The notes under the pieces are model-generated. The model was given only the letters and a program-made list of their open reading frames with translations. It was not told the origin of the DNA and did no database searches. Positions 1-8,229 of a DNA stretch of 64,000 bases are shown one piece after another (the stretch's first letter is position 1; every line of letters starts with the position of its first letter). Where the stretch lies: contig DFQQ01000013.1 in NCBI GenBank assembly GCA_002377855.1, positions 1-64,000 on the forward strand, read 5' to 3'. The translations under genes were made by a program, and so were the position numbers. This DNA is from Acidovorax delafieldii (GTDB lineage Bacteria; Pseudomonadota; Gammaproteobacteria; Burkholderiales; Burkholderiaceae_C).

Positions 1-161
1 CCAAAGCCTGCAGCGGGGGCGGGTGCCGCAGCAGGGGGCTGGGCAGCGCCTGCGGGCGCGGCGGTATCGGGTGTTGAGGCAGGCGTGGCAACGGGCGCAG
101 GGGCCGGGGCATCAGCAGCTGCGGGCGTGGGGGCGGGCTTTTTCTTGAAAAAACTGAACAT
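1..161 (-). CDS. ftsY: Signal recognition particle receptor FtsY, N-terminal part (cut by window edge)
   Basis: Read on the minus strand from an ATG at 161, the protein opens MFSFFKKKPAPTPAAADAP and continues as an Ala/Pro-rich stretch to the window edge. A short basic FFKKK start followed by low-complexity Ala/Pro is typical of the poorly conserved A domain of FtsY, the membrane-docking GTPase for SRP-ribosome complexes. Only about 53 residues are visible, so the GTPase (NG) domain lies outside. The start codon is just 28 bp from the divergent M16 peptidase start at 190. That divergent arrangement is the other reason for the call. Another Ala/Pro-rich protein cannot be excluded from this fragment alone. 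Confidence 0.72.
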   Translation of the reverse strand, partial: MFSFFKKKPAPTPAAADAPAPAPVATPASTPDTAAPAGAAQPPAAAPAPAAGF

Positions 162-189
162 TGGCGGGTTCTTAGAATCACTGCATTCT

Positions 190-1665
190 ATGAAACGCGC
201 TTTCACCCTACTGGGCCTGCTGGCCTGCCTCACCTCCGCGACCGCCACCCCCGTGGCTGCCGTGGGTTCAGATTCCTCTGCGGCCCCTGCGGCTGCGCCT
301 GCCGCGGGGCGCACGGCTGGGACCGATGGGCCACGCGCCAATGCAGCCGGAGCCCAGATGTTCACGCTGTCCAACGGCATGCAGCTCATCGTGCAGCCCG
401 ACCACCGCGCGCCCACGGCCGTTCACATGGTGTGGCTGCGCGTGGGCTCCATGGATGAGGTGGACGGCACCTCGGGCGTGGCCCATGTGCTGGAGCACAT
501 GATGTTCAAAGGCTCCAAATCGGTGGCACCAGGCGACTTCTCGCGGCGGGTGGCCGCGTTGGGCGGGCGCGAAAACGCCTTCACCAGCCGTGACTACACC
601 GGGTACTACCAGCAGATTCCTGCACAGCGGCTCGAAGATGTGATGCGGCTGGAGTCTGACCGCTTTGCCCACATGCAATGGCCCGACGAAGAGTTCAAGA
701 AAGAGATCGAGGTCGTCAAGGAGGAGCGCCGCCTGCGCACCGAAGACCAGCCCCGCGCCATGCTGGCCGAGCAGCTGTTTGCCACGGTTTTCAACGCCTC
801 GCCCTACCGCCGCCCGGTGGTGGGCTGGATGAGCGACCTGGACGCGATGACCCCCGCCGATGTGCGCGCCTTTCACCGGCAGTGGTACACGCCCACCAAC
901 GCGGCCGTGGTGGTGGCAGGGGACGTGCAGGTTGACAAGGTGCGCGCCCTGGCCGAGAAGTACTACGGGTCGTTGCCCGCGCGGGCCGTGCCCGAGCGCA
1001 AGCCACGCACCGAGCCCGAGCAGCGCGGCCTGCGCCGCATCGCCGTCAAGGCGCCTGCCGAGCAGTCCTATGTGGCCCTGGCGTTCCGCGTTCCATCCCT
1101 GACACGGGTGCAGGATCTGCAGAGCAGTGACCGGGAGGCCCTGGCTCTGCTGGTGCTGTCTGCCGTGTTCAGCGGCTACGATGGCGCCCGCCTGGAGCGT
1201 GCCTTGACCCAGGGCGAGCAACCGGTGGCCGATAGCGCGGGCAGCTCCGCCATGATCACGGGGCGCGGCCCTTCCCTGTTCATGTTGACCGGGGTGCCTT
1301 CCGCAGGCAAAACTGCCCAGCAGGTGGAAGACTCGCTGCGTGCCGAAGTGGCCCGCGTGGCCCGCGACGGCGTGAGCGAAGCCGAGCTGGCGCGTGTCAA
1401 AACGCAGTGGATCGCCTCCACGGTGTATGAGCGCGATTCGGTGCACAACCAGGCGCAGGAGCTGGGCGGCAATTGGGTGCAGGGTTTTCCACTGGACGCG
1501 GAAGAGCGCCTGCTGACCTTGCTGCGCACCATCAGTGCCGACGAGGTCAAGGCCGTGGCCGCCAAATATTTTGGCGACGACCAGCTCACCATCGCCACGC
1601 TCCTGCCCCAGCCCCTGGACGGTGCGCGCAAGCGCCCCGCGCTGCCCGGCGGCGCCCGCCACTGA
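190..1665 (+). CDS. M16 family zinc metallopeptidase, catalytic partner
   Basis: A 491-residue secreted protein starting MKRAFTLLGLLACLTSATA, a clear signal peptide. The inverted zinc motif HVLEH lies at residues 99-103 (H99, E102, H103), with a downstream acidic EIEVVKEERR helix that supplies the third ligand in this family. Insulinase-type peptidases of this size act in the periplasm on small peptides or membrane-associated substrates. The reading frame is open upstream to 85, but that extension is Ala/Gly-rich and overlaps the ftsY start, so I place the start at the signal peptide. It is followed after 23 bp by a second M16-like gene without the zinc motif, as in two-subunit M16B proteases. 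Confidence 0.93.
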   Translation: MKRAFTLLGLLACLTSATATPVAAVGSDSSAAPAAAPAAGRTAGTDGPRANAAGAQMFTLSNGMQLIVQPDHRAPTAVHMVWLRVGSMDEVDGTSGVAHVLEHMMFKGSKSVAPGDFSRRVAALGGRENAFTSRDYTGYYQQIPAQRLEDVMRLESDRFAHMQWPDEEFKKEIEVVKEERRLRTEDQPRAMLAEQLFATVFNASPYRRPVVGWMSDLDAMTPADVRAFHRQWYTPTNAAVVVAGDVQVDKVRALAEKYYGSLPARAVPERKPRTEPEQRGLRRIAVKAPAEQSYVALAFRVPSLTRVQDLQSSDREALALLVLSAVFSGYDGARLERALTQGEQPVADSAGSSAMITGRGPSLFMLTGVPSAGKTAQQVEDSLRAEVARVARDGVSEAELARVKTQWIASTVYERDSVHNQAQELGGNWVQGFPLDAEERLLTLLRTISADEVKAVAAKYFGDDQLTIATLLPQPLDGARKRPALPGGARH

Positions 1666-1688
1666 AATCCGCACCAGGATCTTTTCAC

Positions 1689-3038
1689 ATGATTGCTATC
1701 AAAAAAGTAGCTGCCAGCGCTTTATTCGCTTGCGCAGGAGTGGTTTTTTATGTTCCTTCGGCATGGGCACTCCTGCCCATCCAGCACTGGACGGAACCCA
1801 GCGGCGCCAAGGTGTGGCTGGTCGAAAGCCCTGTCATCCCCATGGTGGATGTGCAGGTGGACTTTGACGCCGGCAGCCGCCGCGACCCTGCTGCGCAGGC
1901 CGGCCTGGCCGCCACCGTGGCGCTGATGGCCTCCAAGGGCGTCAAGGGGCAGGGCGGCGAGCCCGCACTGGACGAGAACGCGCTGGGCGAAGCCTGGGCC
2001 GACCTGGGCGCTGCCCTGGAGGTGGGCGCGGACAACGACGCACTGCACTATTCGCTGCGCTCCCTGACCGATGCGCCGCTGCTCGACCGTGCCGCCCGCC
2101 TCGCCGCCCGCCAGATGGCCGAGCCCAGCTGGCCTGCGGACATCTGGGCGCGCGACCGCGCTCGCTGGTCTGCCAGTCTGCGCGAGGCCAACACCCGGCC
2201 GTCCACAGTGGCAGGCGAAGCCTTTGCTGCGGCCGTGTACGGCGGCCACCCCTATGGCCAGCGCACCACGCCCGAGACGCTGGCCCGCATCTCCGTGGAC
2301 GATATGCAGCGCTTTCATGCCCAGACGGTGGCGGCCTGCCGTGCCCGTGTCAGCATCGTGGGCGCCGTCAGCCGCGCACAGGCGCAAGAGCTGGTGTCCA
2401 AACTCCTGGGGCGGCTGCCCGCGACGGCAGGTACCTGCGCGCCCCTGCCCCCGGTGGCCGAAGTCGAGCCCCTGAAGGCACCCGCCGAGCAGGCGATTCC
2501 GTTTGCCTCGGCCCAGGCCCACGTGCTCATCGGCCAGCCCGGGTTTCCACGCCGCGACCCTGATTTTCTGGCCTTGCTGGTGGGCAACCACATTCTGGGC
2601 GGCGGCGGCTTTGTCTCGCGCCTGACGGAAGAGGTACGCGAAAAGCGCGGCCTGAGCTACAGCGTCTACAGCTACTTTGCGGGCGGCCTGCACGCCGGGG
2701 CCTTCACCATCGGCCTGCAGACCCGCCCCGACCAGGCCGCCCAAGCCGTGAAAGTGGCGCGCGACGTGGTAGAGCGCTTTGTGGCCGATGGCCCCTCTGA
2801 GGCCGAGCTGCGCGCCGCCAAGGACAACCTGATCGGCGGCTTCGCGCTGCGAATCGACAGCAACAAGAAACTGCTGGGCAACGTGGCCAACATCGCCTGG
2901 AACGATCTGCCACTGGACTACCTGGACCGCTGGACGCAGAAGGTGGAAGCCCTCACCATGGCCGACGTACGCGCCGCCATGGCCAAGAAGCTGCAACCCG
3001 ATCGCATGGTGACGGTGGTGGTGGGGGGCAACCCATGA
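1689..3038 (+). CDS. M16 family peptidase-like protein, non-catalytic partner
   Basis: A 449-residue protein with the M16 fold. An N-terminal half resembles the upstream gene, and a C-terminal half carries the R/Y-type sequence EEVREKRGLSYSVYS typical of M16 C domains. The HxxEH zinc motif is absent at the expected place: the aligned stretch reads LAATVALMASKGVKGQ. It is therefore probably the inactive subunit of a heterodimer with the product of 190-1665, as in processing-peptidase alpha/beta pairs. Its signal peptide (MIAIKKVAASALFACAGVVF) is encoded by a copy of the dispersed repeat of this genome (1693-1740). The stop overlaps the rsmD start by 4 bp, suggesting coupled translation. Confidence 0.9.
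   Translation: MIAIKKVAASALFACAGVVFYVPSAWALLPIQHWTEPSGAKVWLVESPVIPMVDVQVDFDAGSRRDPAAQAGLAATVALMASKGVKGQGGEPALDENALGEAWADLGAALEVGADNDALHYSLRSLTDAPLLDRAARLAARQMAEPSWPADIWARDRARWSASLREANTRPSTVAGEAFAAAVYGGHPYGQRTTPETLARISVDDMQRFHAQTVAACRARVSIVGAVSRAQAQELVSKLLGRLPATAGTCAPLPPVAEVEPLKAPAEQAIPFASAQAHVLIGQPGFPRRDPDFLALLVGNHILGGGGFVSRLTEEVREKRGLSYSVYSYFAGGLHAGAFTIGLQTRPDQAAQAVKVARDVVERFVADGPSEAELRAAKDNLIGGFALRIDSNKKLLGNVANIAWNDLPLDYLDRWTQKVEALTMADVRAAMAKKLQPDRMVTVVVGGNP
1693..1740 (+). repeat. Dispersed double-hairpin repeat, copy A (inside a signal-peptide coding region)
   Basis: The sequence runs ttgctatc-a6-gtagctgcc-agcgctttattcgcttgcg-caggag. It matches the family pattern of a gctat/atagc arm followed by a gcgctt/aagcgc arm. 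This copy lies in frame over codons 2-18 of the second M16 gene. Confidence 0.6.
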
Positions 3039-3736
3039 GCCGCTCCACCTTGAACGTCCGCGCAGTCAACGCAGAGATCCGCAAGGCCCGTGAAGCAGGC
3101 GCCGCCGCGCCGACCGCTGCCGCAGCCACGAAGGGCAGCGCCAAGGACAAGCCGGCCGCCGCCGCTGCTCCCAAAGGCGCGGGTGAGATCCGCATCATCG
3201 GTGGCACCTGGAAGCGCACGCGTCTGCCCGTGGCCCAGCGGCCTGGTTTGCGGCCCACGCCTGACCGCGTGCGTGAGACGCTCTTCAACTGGCTGGGGCA
3301 GGACCTGAGCGGCTGGCGGTGCCTGGACGCCTTTGCCGGCACAGGTGCCTTGGGGCTGGAGGCCGCCTCGCGCGGCGCGGCCAGCGTGCAGGTGGTCGAA
3401 AGCGATGCCGCGCTGGTGGCCCAGCTGCACACCCTGCAGCAGCGCCTGCAAGCCACCGCCGTGCGTGTGCAGCGCGGCGACGGTATTGCGGCCCTCAAGC
3501 AAGCGGCGCCGGCCAGCCTGGACCTGGTTCTGCTGGATCCGCCTTTTGACAGCGATTTTTTTGCTCCGGCCCTGCAAGCGGCGGCCCATGCCGTGCGGGC
3601 AGAGGGTTTCGTGTACCTGGAGGCACCTCGCGCCTGGGCGGACGATGAACTGGCCGCGTGGGACCTGGCCGTGCACCGTCACCTCAAAGCCGGTGCCGTG
3701 CATGCACACCTGCTGCGGCGGGTCGCATCGGACTAA
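3035..3736 (+). CDS. rsmD: 16S rRNA (guanine(966)-N2)-methyltransferase RsmD
   Basis: A 233-residue SAM-dependent methyltransferase. The core carries RIIGGTWKR, then RPTPDRVRETLFNWL, the SAM loop DAFAGTGALGLEA and the catalytic LLDPPF motif of N2-guanine methyltransferases. These are the landmarks of RsmD, which methylates G966 of 16S rRNA in the assembled 30S subunit. About 47 extra Ala/Lys-rich residues precede the core, longer than in E. coli. The ATG overlaps the upstream stop (ATGA), so it is probably translated with the M16 genes. coaD follows, the same rsmD-coaD neighbourhood known in many proteobacteria. Confidence 0.95.
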   Translation: MSRSTLNVRAVNAEIRKAREAGAAAPTAAAATKGSAKDKPAAAAAPKGAGEIRIIGGTWKRTRLPVAQRPGLRPTPDRVRETLFNWLGQDLSGWRCLDAFAGTGALGLEAASRGAASVQVVESDAALVAQLHTLQQRLQATAVRVQRGDGIAALKQAAPASLDLVLLDPPFDSDFFAPALQAAAHAVRAEGFVYLEAPRAWADDELAAWDLAVHRHLKAGAVHAHLLRRVASD

Positions 3737-3792
3737 ATTGCTCTTTTATTGATAGCTGCTTGCGCTTGACAGTCGCGCGCCAGCGGCCTTTT
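3737..3792 (+). repeat. Dispersed double-hairpin repeat, copy B
   Basis: An intergenic copy between rsmD and coaD: ttgctcttttattgatagctgc, then ttgcgcttgac and a degenerate right arm ending cagcggcc-ttttt. It starts right after the rsmD stop and ends in a T-run, so it could also act as a terminator. Confidence 0.6.
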
Positions 3793-3918
3793 TCTCCCAC
3801 AAAACAGGGGCCGCACGGCGGCGTTGTCCGGCGCATGTTGCAGTGCACTGCATAATGCGCCCACATGGCCCGGCAGACCCGGCCAACGACCACCACGCCA
3901 GACAGGAGACAACCCGCC

Positions 3919-4419
3919 ATGGCCCAGAACGTACTCGCCGTTTACCCCGGAACCTTTGACCCCATCACCCTGGGCCATGAGGACGTGGTGCGCAGAGCCA
4001 CCCAACTGTTTGGCCAGGTGATCGTGGCGGTGGCCGCCGGCCACCACAAAAAGACCCTGTTCAGCCTGGAAGAGCGCATCGAGATGGTGCGTGAGGCCAC
4101 GCGGCAATACCCGCAGGTCCAGGTCGAGAGCTTTTCGGGTCTGCTGCGCGACTTTGTGGTGGCACGCGGTGGCAAGGCCATGGTGCGTGGCCTGCGCGCC
4201 GTGACCGACTTTGACTACGAATTTCAGCTGGCCGGCATGAACCGCAGCCTGATGCCGCAGGTGGAAACCGTCTTCCTCACCCCCAGCGACAAATACCAGT
4301 TCATCAGCAGCACCTTCGTGCGCGAGATTGCCGTGCTCGGCGGCGAGGTGGACAAATTCGTCTCGCCCGCCGTGCAAGAGCGCTTGGCTGCCAAGGTGCA
4401 GGCGATGACGGGGGCTTGA
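3919..4419 (+). CDS. coaD: Phosphopantetheine adenylyltransferase (CoaD)
   Basis: A 166-residue protein with the nucleotidyltransferase signature YPGTFDPITLGH (TxGH ending at H20) and the late ISSTFVREIA motif near residue 130. It transfers AMP from ATP to 4'-phosphopantetheine to make dephospho-CoA, the fourth step of CoA synthesis, as a cytosolic hexamer. Length and both ends agree with the family. The ATG at 3919 is chosen over an upstream in-frame start because AGGAG lies 10 nt before it and the protein then starts at the usual place. No T-rich terminator follows, only a small GC hairpin overlapping the stop. Confidence 0.96.
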   Translation: MAQNVLAVYPGTFDPITLGHEDVVRRATQLFGQVIVAVAAGHHKKTLFSLEERIEMVREATRQYPQVQVESFSGLLRDFVVARGGKAMVRGLRAVTDFDYEFQLAGMNRSLMPQVETVFLTPSDKYQFISSTFVREIAVLGGEVDKFVSPAVQERLAAKVQAMTGA

Positions 4420-4567
4420 CCCCCGCACTCTGGCAACAAGCGTGCGGGGCCCCTGCGCCGATGCCCATCGGCCCCCAACGGCACCCAGGCAACACTCAGC
4501 CTGCCCGGTAACCAGACAGGTCGGCCAGTCGGCCTGTGGTATTTTTAAAACCGAAAAGAATATTAAA

Positions 4568-4596
4568 TTCAAGTTTTATATTCAGGGGTGTATACT
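4568..4596 (+). promoter_or_regulatory. Candidate sigma-70 promoter in an AT-rich island
   Basis: TTCAAG (4568-4573) and TATACT (4591-4596) are separated by exactly 17 nt, inside a conspicuously AT-rich patch (about 4540-4600) in GC-rich DNA. It points toward the small ORF at 4775 and the RRM gene at 5127. The rest of the 355-bp gap between coaD and 4775 (4420-4774) shows no other gene I would defend. Confidence 0.5.
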
Positions 4597-4774
4597 GAGC
4601 CCTGTTGCAGTGCCGGCGCCCGATGTGATGCCCTTGCCGCAACGCCTGTTTGGGTTCGCTACGCGGCCTGGCAGGATGCTCTCAGCGACCTGAGTCGCCC
4701 GGTGGAACTGTCGAGCTGCAGCCCACCGCATTCCTTCATGCTCACGCAGCCTCCACGGGGCCTGCGTTTTCTGG

Positions 4775-5014
4775 ATGAACCCCATTTCAAAGACCGCCAT
4801 TTTCATGGGCAAGTACGTCGTATCGCCCGCGACACACCCGACCGACTGCGGCCGCTTTCGCGCCTCCTTCTCGGTCCAGCGCTCGCAGGGCAATGGCAGC
4901 TACTGCCGCGTGTTCCGCTTCGACAAAGCCTTTGCCTCCCCAGAAGCCGCACGGCTTTTCGCAGTCACCCAGGGCTGGCTGCAGGCGTGCATGCCGCACC
5001 CACCTGTGTGTTGA
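4775..5014 (+). CDS. Small conserved-looking hypothetical protein upstream of an RRM gene
   Basis: A 79-residue protein (MNPISKTAIFMGKYVV...) with a compact mixed composition: FRASFSVQRSQGNGSYCRVFRFDK, then PEAARLFAVTQGWLQA. It does not read like a shadow frame. The ending resembles small Burkholderiales proteins of unknown function that I associate with stress or cold-shock loci, but I cannot name a family. Two starts are possible, the ATG at 4775 and the ATG at 4805 (MGKYVV); neither has a strong ribosome-binding site. It lies downstream of the 4568-4596 promoter and 112 bp upstream of the RRM protein, so both may be on one transcript. Confidence 0.6.
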   Translation: MNPISKTAIFMGKYVVSPATHPTDCGRFRASFSVQRSQGNGSYCRVFRFDKAFASPEAARLFAVTQGWLQACMPHPPVC

Positions 5015-5126
5015 GGGCTGCGCCCCCGCGCAGACACGTGTTTTTCATGGTGGCGGCCCGGTACGGCCCGCCTCCGTTTCGTCCCGGCGCGCCTTCCGAC
5101 GCGCCCCAACCTAGAAAGGCTCCTTC

Positions 5127-5483
5127 ATGAGCACCAAAATCTACGTGGGCAACCTGCCTTATTCCGTGACCGATTCCAGCCTGGAAAGCAACTTTTCCGA
5201 GTTCGGCGCAGTGTCCTCTGCCAAGGTCATGATGGACCGCGAAACCGGTCGTTCCAAGGGCTTTGGCTTTGTGGAAATGGCCTCGGCCGAAGTTGCCCAA
5301 GCCGCTATCTCTGCCTTGAACGGCGTGTCGGTGGATGGCCGCTCGATTGTGGTCAACCTGGCCAAGCCCCGCGAAGCATCCGGCGGCGGCGGCGGCGGTG
5401 GCTACAGCGCTGCAGGTTACGGAGCCAAGCCACGCTCGGACGTGGGATATGGCAACGGCGGGTACGGCGGCGGCCGCTACTGA
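5127..5483 (+). CDS. RRM-domain RNA-binding protein (cold-inducible glycine-rich type)
   Basis: A 118-residue protein with one RNA recognition motif. RNP2 is IYVGNL at residues 5-10 and RNP1 is KGFGFVEM at about 44-51, followed by a Gly-rich tail (GGGGGGGY... ending GGYGGGRY). Single-RRM plus Gly-tail proteins of this kind in beta-proteobacteria and cyanobacteria are often cold-induced RNA chaperones; that role is inferred. GAAAGG precedes the ATG at good spacing. A strong intrinsic terminator sits about 40 bp downstream. The ~110-nt leader is GC-rich and could fold, which fits post-transcriptional control, but I see no defined element. Confidence 0.93.
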   Translation: MSTKIYVGNLPYSVTDSSLESNFSEFGAVSSAKVMMDRETGRSKGFGFVEMASAEVAQAAISALNGVSVDGRSIVVNLAKPREASGGGGGGGYSAAGYGAKPRSDVGYGNGGYGGGRY

Positions 5484-5522
5484 GCCTTGGAACGCCTCGG
5501 CCCTCTGCGGGCCGAAGTACCG

Positions 5523-5546
5523 AACCGGCCCCGAGCCGGTTTTTTT
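5523..5546 (+). terminator. Intrinsic terminator after the RRM gene
   Basis: AACCGGC / GCCGGTT stem with a 5-nt loop, followed by a run of seven T, 40 bp after the RRM stop codon. Confidence 0.88.
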
Positions 5547-5666
5547 GCGCCTGTGTTTTTGCTGGCAAACGCCGCCGCCAATGCGCAGACTGGCACCGCT
5601 TGTGACGTTGGCGGTCCAGCGAGGGCGGGGGCAAAGCTCCTTGTGTCTGCGCTTCCATCTGCCCTG

Positions 5667-5702
5667 CCGTCCGCGTTGCCGTCCGCGTTGCCGTCTGCGC
5701 TG
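5667..5702. repeat. Three tandem 12-bp units
   Basis: ccgtccgcgttg is repeated exactly at 5667-5678 and 5679-5690, with a third degenerate unit at 5691-5702, in non-coding DNA between the RRM gene and the LysR gene. The unit is a multiple of three, but I see no coding frame worth calling here. Confidence 0.8.
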
Positions 5703-5730
5703 CTATCGCTTGCAGACCCATTAGTACACC

Positions 5731-5790
5731 ATTTTGCTATTAAAAATATAGCTTTTGGCGCTTGTTCAGTAAGCGCTACAAGCAATTTTC
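5731..5790 (+). repeat. Dispersed double-hairpin repeat, copy C
   Basis: The cleanest copy: gctattaaaaatatagc (first arm), then ggcgcttgttcagtaagcgct (second hairpin) and a trailing acaagcaatttt. Intergenic, at the 3' side of the LysR gene. Confidence 0.7.
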
Positions 5791-5799
5791 ATTGATATG

Positions 5800-6777
5800 T
5801 CACCGCCCGCTGCCTGCCGCGCCCGGATTCAGTAGAGCACGCAGCCGGGTGCCCGCTTCCCGCGCCTGGGCCTTCAGGGCGTCCACCAGCGGCCGCACCT
5901 CTGGCAGGGCAGGGCGGTACAGCGGCAGCAACGCGCTCACGCTGAACGGCACCGAGAACTCCAGCTGGCGCACCACCAGCCCGGGCCCTGCCATAGCCAG
6001 GGCGGTGAGTGGGTTGACGATGGCCAACCCCAGCCCTTGCTGCACCATGGCACACACGGCCACGGCGCTGTGAGTCTGCAGGTGCAACTGGCGCCCGACC
6101 CCGGCTTCGGCAAAGCGGGCGTCGATCTGTCGGCGGTAGGGGTCGTCGGCAGACAGGCTCACAAACGGCTGGCCCGCAAAGTCGTGCACACGCAGCACCG
6201 CTCGTTCAGCCAGTGCGTGCCCGGCGGGCAGCACGGCCACTTCGTCCAGCGTCAGCAGCGGCAATGCCTGCACACCTGGGGGCGCGGCAGCCTGCTCGCT
6301 CAGGCCCAGGTCAAAGCGTTGGGCGCTCATCCATTCCTCCAGCAGCGGGGATTCTTGCGGCGTGATGGACAGGTGCAACTGGGGCTGCGCCAGCCGCTGC
6401 CGGGCGATGGCGCCGGGCAAAAGGGCGTGGGCGAGGGCGGGCAGGCACAGCACCGACAGTTGCGCCTCTTGCGACTGGCCCAGCGCCACGGCCCGCTCCA
6501 CCACGCGCTCCAGCCCCTGCCACGACCGCTGCACTTCGTCCCATAGCGCCAGCGCCCGGGCGTTGGGGCGCAGGCGACCTTGCAGGCGCTCAAACAGCGG
6601 GTAGCCCAGCAACTGCTCCAGTCGGGCCAGCTCGCGGCTCACCGTGGGTTGCGAGCTGTGCAGCAGGGCGGCCGCACTGGTCACGCTGCCGGCTGTCATC
6701 ACGGCACGGAACACTTCAATGTGGCGGTGCGCGATGAGGTCTGCCTGAGTTGCATGGGTGGATGGCGAGGTAGGCAT
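5800..6777 (-). CDS. LysR-type transcriptional regulator, probably controls lysA
   Basis: A 325-residue regulator. The N-terminal winged helix-turn-helix reads HRHIEVFRAVMTAGSVTSAA followed by SQPTVSRELARLEQLLG, and the rest is a periplasmic-binding-like effector domain. It is transcribed divergently from the diaminopimelate decarboxylase gene, with about 140 bp between the start codons. In E. coli and many proteobacteria this is exactly the lysR/lysA pair, where LysR activates lysA when diaminopimelate is high and lysine low. The start is placed at the ATG at 6777 because upstream residues lack homology-like character and fall in the shared promoter region. Its effector is inferred from position only. 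Confidence 0.9.
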   Translation of the reverse strand: MPTSPSTHATQADLIAHRHIEVFRAVMTAGSVTSAAALLHSSQPTVSRELARLEQLLGYPLFERLQGRLRPNARALALWDEVQRSWQGLERVVERAVALGQSQEAQLSVLCLPALAHALLPGAIARQRLAQPQLHLSITPQESPLLEEWMSAQRFDLGLSEQAAAPPGVQALPLLTLDEVAVLPAGHALAERAVLRVHDFAGQPFVSLSADDPYRRQIDARFAEAGVGRQLHLQTHSAVAVCAMVQQGLGLAIVNPLTALAMAGPGLVVRQLEFSVPFSVSALLPLYRPALPEVRPLVDALKAQAREAGTRLRALLNPGAAGSGR

Positions 6778-6918
6778 GCCGAAAGCATATCCATTTTGAA
6801 TGAGCGATGGAATTTTCGGTATTGGACTGAATGCGGTGGGCCGGGCATGATCCACCCATCGACTGCGGCCCTCCCGCGCCCAATTTCAGCAGCCCTCTTC
6901 ATCTCCCGGAGCCTTTGC

Positions 6919-8163
6919 ATGTCCAACCCCTTCACCCCCGCCCAGTTGTGGTCCCTGGCCGACCAGTTCGGAACGCCCCTTTGGGTGTACGACGCGGCCA
7001 CCATTCGGCAGCGCATCGCGCAGGTGTCCAACTTCGACACGGTGCGGTTTGCGCAAAAGGCCTGTTCCAACATCCACATCCTCAAGCTCATGCGCGAGCA
7101 AGGCGTGAAGGTGGATGCCGTTTCGCGCGGTGAAATCCTGCGGGCGCTGGCTGCGGGCTTCAAGGCCGGCAGCGAGCCGTCGGAGATCGTCTTTACCGCC
7201 GACCTGTTTGACGCTGCCACGCTGGACTGCGTGGTGGAGCACGGTGTGCCCGTCAACGCGGGCTCCATCGACATGCTGCGCCAACTCGGCCCCCGTTCAC
7301 AAGGCCACGCAGTGTGGCTGCGCATCAACCCTGGCTTTGGCCATGGGCACAGCAACAAGACGAACACGGGCGGGGAGCACAGCAAGCATGGTATCTGGCA
7401 CACCGATCTGCCGCAGGCGCTGCAGGTGATCCGAGAGCAGGGGCTCCAACTGGTGGGCCTGCACATGCACATCGGATCGGGCGTGGACTACAGCCACTTG
7501 GCTGAAGTGTGTGGTGCCATGGTGGAGCTGGTGCGCACCGCGCATGCTGCGGGGCACGATCTGCATGCCATCTCGGCCGGCGGCGGCCTGTCCATTCCCT
7601 ACCGCGCGGGCGATCCGGTGATCGACACGCAGCACTACTTTGGCCTGTGGAATGCCGCGCGCCAGCAGGCCGAAGCCATCGTGGGCCACAACCTGGGGCT
7701 GGAGATTGAGCCCGGCCGCTTTCTGGTGGCCGAATCGGGTGTGCTGCTGGGCGAGGTGCGCGCCACCAAGAATGCGGGCAACAACCACTTCGTGCTGATC
7801 GATACGGGCTTCAATGAGCTGATGCGCCCATCGATGTACGGCAGCTTCCACGCCATGAGTGTGCTGCGCCGCGATGGCAGCCAGGGTGCGAGCCAGCCCG
7901 CCGTGGTGGCCGGGCCGCTGTGCGAATCGGGCGATGTATTTACCCAGGGCGATGGTGGCGTGGTCCTGCCGCGCGACCTGCCTGCAGCGCAGGTGGGGGA
8001 CCTGCTGGTGATCCATGACACGGGGGCCTACGGCGCCTCCATGTCTTCCAACTACAACACCCGCCCGCTGGTGGCCGAGGTGTTGGTGGACGGCGCTGAG
8101 CACCGCCTGATTCGCCGCCGCCAGACGGTGGACGAGCTGCTGGCGCTGGAGTTGGGGCTTTGA
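6919..8163 (+). CDS. lysA: Diaminopimelate decarboxylase (LysA)
   Basis: A 414-residue PLP enzyme of the alanine-racemase-fold decarboxylase group. The PLP lysine is in RFAQKACSN (K47). HMHIGSG and the glycine-rich AISAGGGLSIPY bind the cofactor phosphate, EIEPGRFLV is typical of the family, and GPLCESGDVF carries the partner-subunit active-site cysteine. It converts meso-diaminopimelate to lysine, the last step of lysine synthesis. GGAG lies 11 nt upstream of the ATG. The divergent LysR gene supports lysA over ornithine or arginine decarboxylases of the same fold. Confidence 0.94.
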   Translation: MSNPFTPAQLWSLADQFGTPLWVYDAATIRQRIAQVSNFDTVRFAQKACSNIHILKLMREQGVKVDAVSRGEILRALAAGFKAGSEPSEIVFTADLFDAATLDCVVEHGVPVNAGSIDMLRQLGPRSQGHAVWLRINPGFGHGHSNKTNTGGEHSKHGIWHTDLPQALQVIREQGLQLVGLHMHIGSGVDYSHLAEVCGAMVELVRTAHAAGHDLHAISAGGGLSIPYRAGDPVIDTQHYFGLWNAARQQAEAIVGHNLGLEIEPGRFLVAESGVLLGEVRATKNAGNNHFVLIDTGFNELMRPSMYGSFHAMSVLRRDGSQGASQPAVVAGPLCESGDVFTQGDGGVVLPRDLPAAQVGDLLVIHDTGAYGASMSSNYNTRPLVAEVLVDGAEHRLIRRRQTVDELLALELGL

Positions 8164-8229
8164 ACGACGCCGCAGGGTAGGCACACGCCTACGGGCAAGC
8201 GCTGCCGTGGAGGACACAGCAGTCGCACA

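Noticed and set aside
85..189. An upstream extension of the first M16 gene
   Set aside because: It would overlap the ftsY start and add an Ala/Gly stretch before an obvious signal peptide.
4400..4435. A GGGGG/CCCCC hairpin at the coaD stop as a terminator
   Set aside because: Short stem with no T-run; not convincing as an intrinsic terminator.
4588..5130. A 180-codon plus-strand frame overlapping the small ORF and the RRM start
   Set aside because: Pro/Arg/Ser-rich, no motif, and it overlaps two better-supported genes.
5477..5785. A minus-strand frame with a DGNADGNADG-like repeat
   Set aside because: It is only the translation of the 12-bp tandem repeat and crosses the RRM terminator. No other support.
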